From: Clostridium aminobutyricum | GTDB taxonomy: Bacteria > Bacillota > Clostridia > Peptostreptococcales > Anaerovoracaceae | Assembly (NCBI RefSeq): GCF_017255415.1 | Contig: NZ_JAFJZZ010000002.1 | Span: forward strand, 372,001 to 436,000 | Direction of reading: 5' to 3' | DNA length: 64,000 nt | Shown: piece after piece, positions 62,402 through 64,000 of the stretch | Position numbering within the stretch: position 1 is the first letter of the stretch | How the letters are laid out: each line of letters opens with the position of its first letter | Notes under the pieces: model-generated | Told to the model about the DNA's origin: nothing | Databases searched by the model: none | The model's input: the letters and a program-made list of their open reading frames with translations, nothing else | Position numbers and translations under genes: made by a program

Positions 62402-64000
<1,599 letters not shown>

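Overview
The window is a low-GC, AT-rich chromosome segment from an anaerobic Clostridia-like Firmicute, centred on the replication origin. Evidence for this: dnaA and dnaN with DnaA boxes near 32-34 kb; the rpmH-rnpA-yidD-yidC-jag-mnmE-mnmG-rsmG-noc-parA-parB block on the left; recF, gyrB and gyrA on the right; two perfect Firmicute-type parS sites. Almost every gene left of about 32.4 kb is on the minus strand and almost every gene to the right is on the plus strand, so transcription runs away from the origin in both directions. No rRNA, tRNA, IS element or CRISPR array was seen.

Left arm (1-32 kb): the first codons of an iron-containing alcohol dehydrogenase, an ATPase, a hypothetical SF0329-like protein, an SLH-domain surface protein, a yycH-yycI-walJ-rlmH block without walR/walK, rnhA, a cysteine desulfurase-like gene, a hemerythrin/DUF1858 group, DNA repair genes (AlkD-like, Ogt), a DUF362 ferredoxin-like protein, two tandem YhcF/YtrA-type GntR regulators followed by about 2 kb of gene-free DNA carrying eight copies of one operator-like palindrome, a MacAB-type efflux operon, an orphan plus-strand structured RNA candidate, and the chromosome-partitioning and origin-proximal genes.

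Right arm (32-64 kb): dnaA, a bipartite oriC with a DnaA-trio-like unwinding element, dnaN, recF, a sigma/anti-sigma-like pair, then the accessory highlight at 38.1-54.8 kb: a self-contained nitrogenase-like organosulfur/methionine locus. It encodes O-acetylhomoserine sulfhydrylase, a NifD-like subunit, a NifK-like subunit, a second nearly identical NifD-like subunit, a second Cys/Met PLP enzyme, a NifH-like reductase, four ABC permeases with one ATPase and two substrate-binding proteins, and a homoserine O-acetyltransferase. P-cluster cysteines are retained in D and K, and no NifB/E/N is encoded here. The likeliest model is import of a small organosulfur compound, reductive C-S cleavage by a methylthio-alkane-reductase-like enzyme to methanethiol, and capture on O-acetylhomoserine to make methionine. 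Three promoters of the locus share an operator-like box just after the -10, and several leaders end in look-alike terminators, so the locus looks like one regulon.

After the locus come a divergent flavin-reductase-like/HxlR pair, an acyltransferase, a long structured leader before gyrB, gyrA, an RsbW-like/SigB-F-like pair and the start of trpS.
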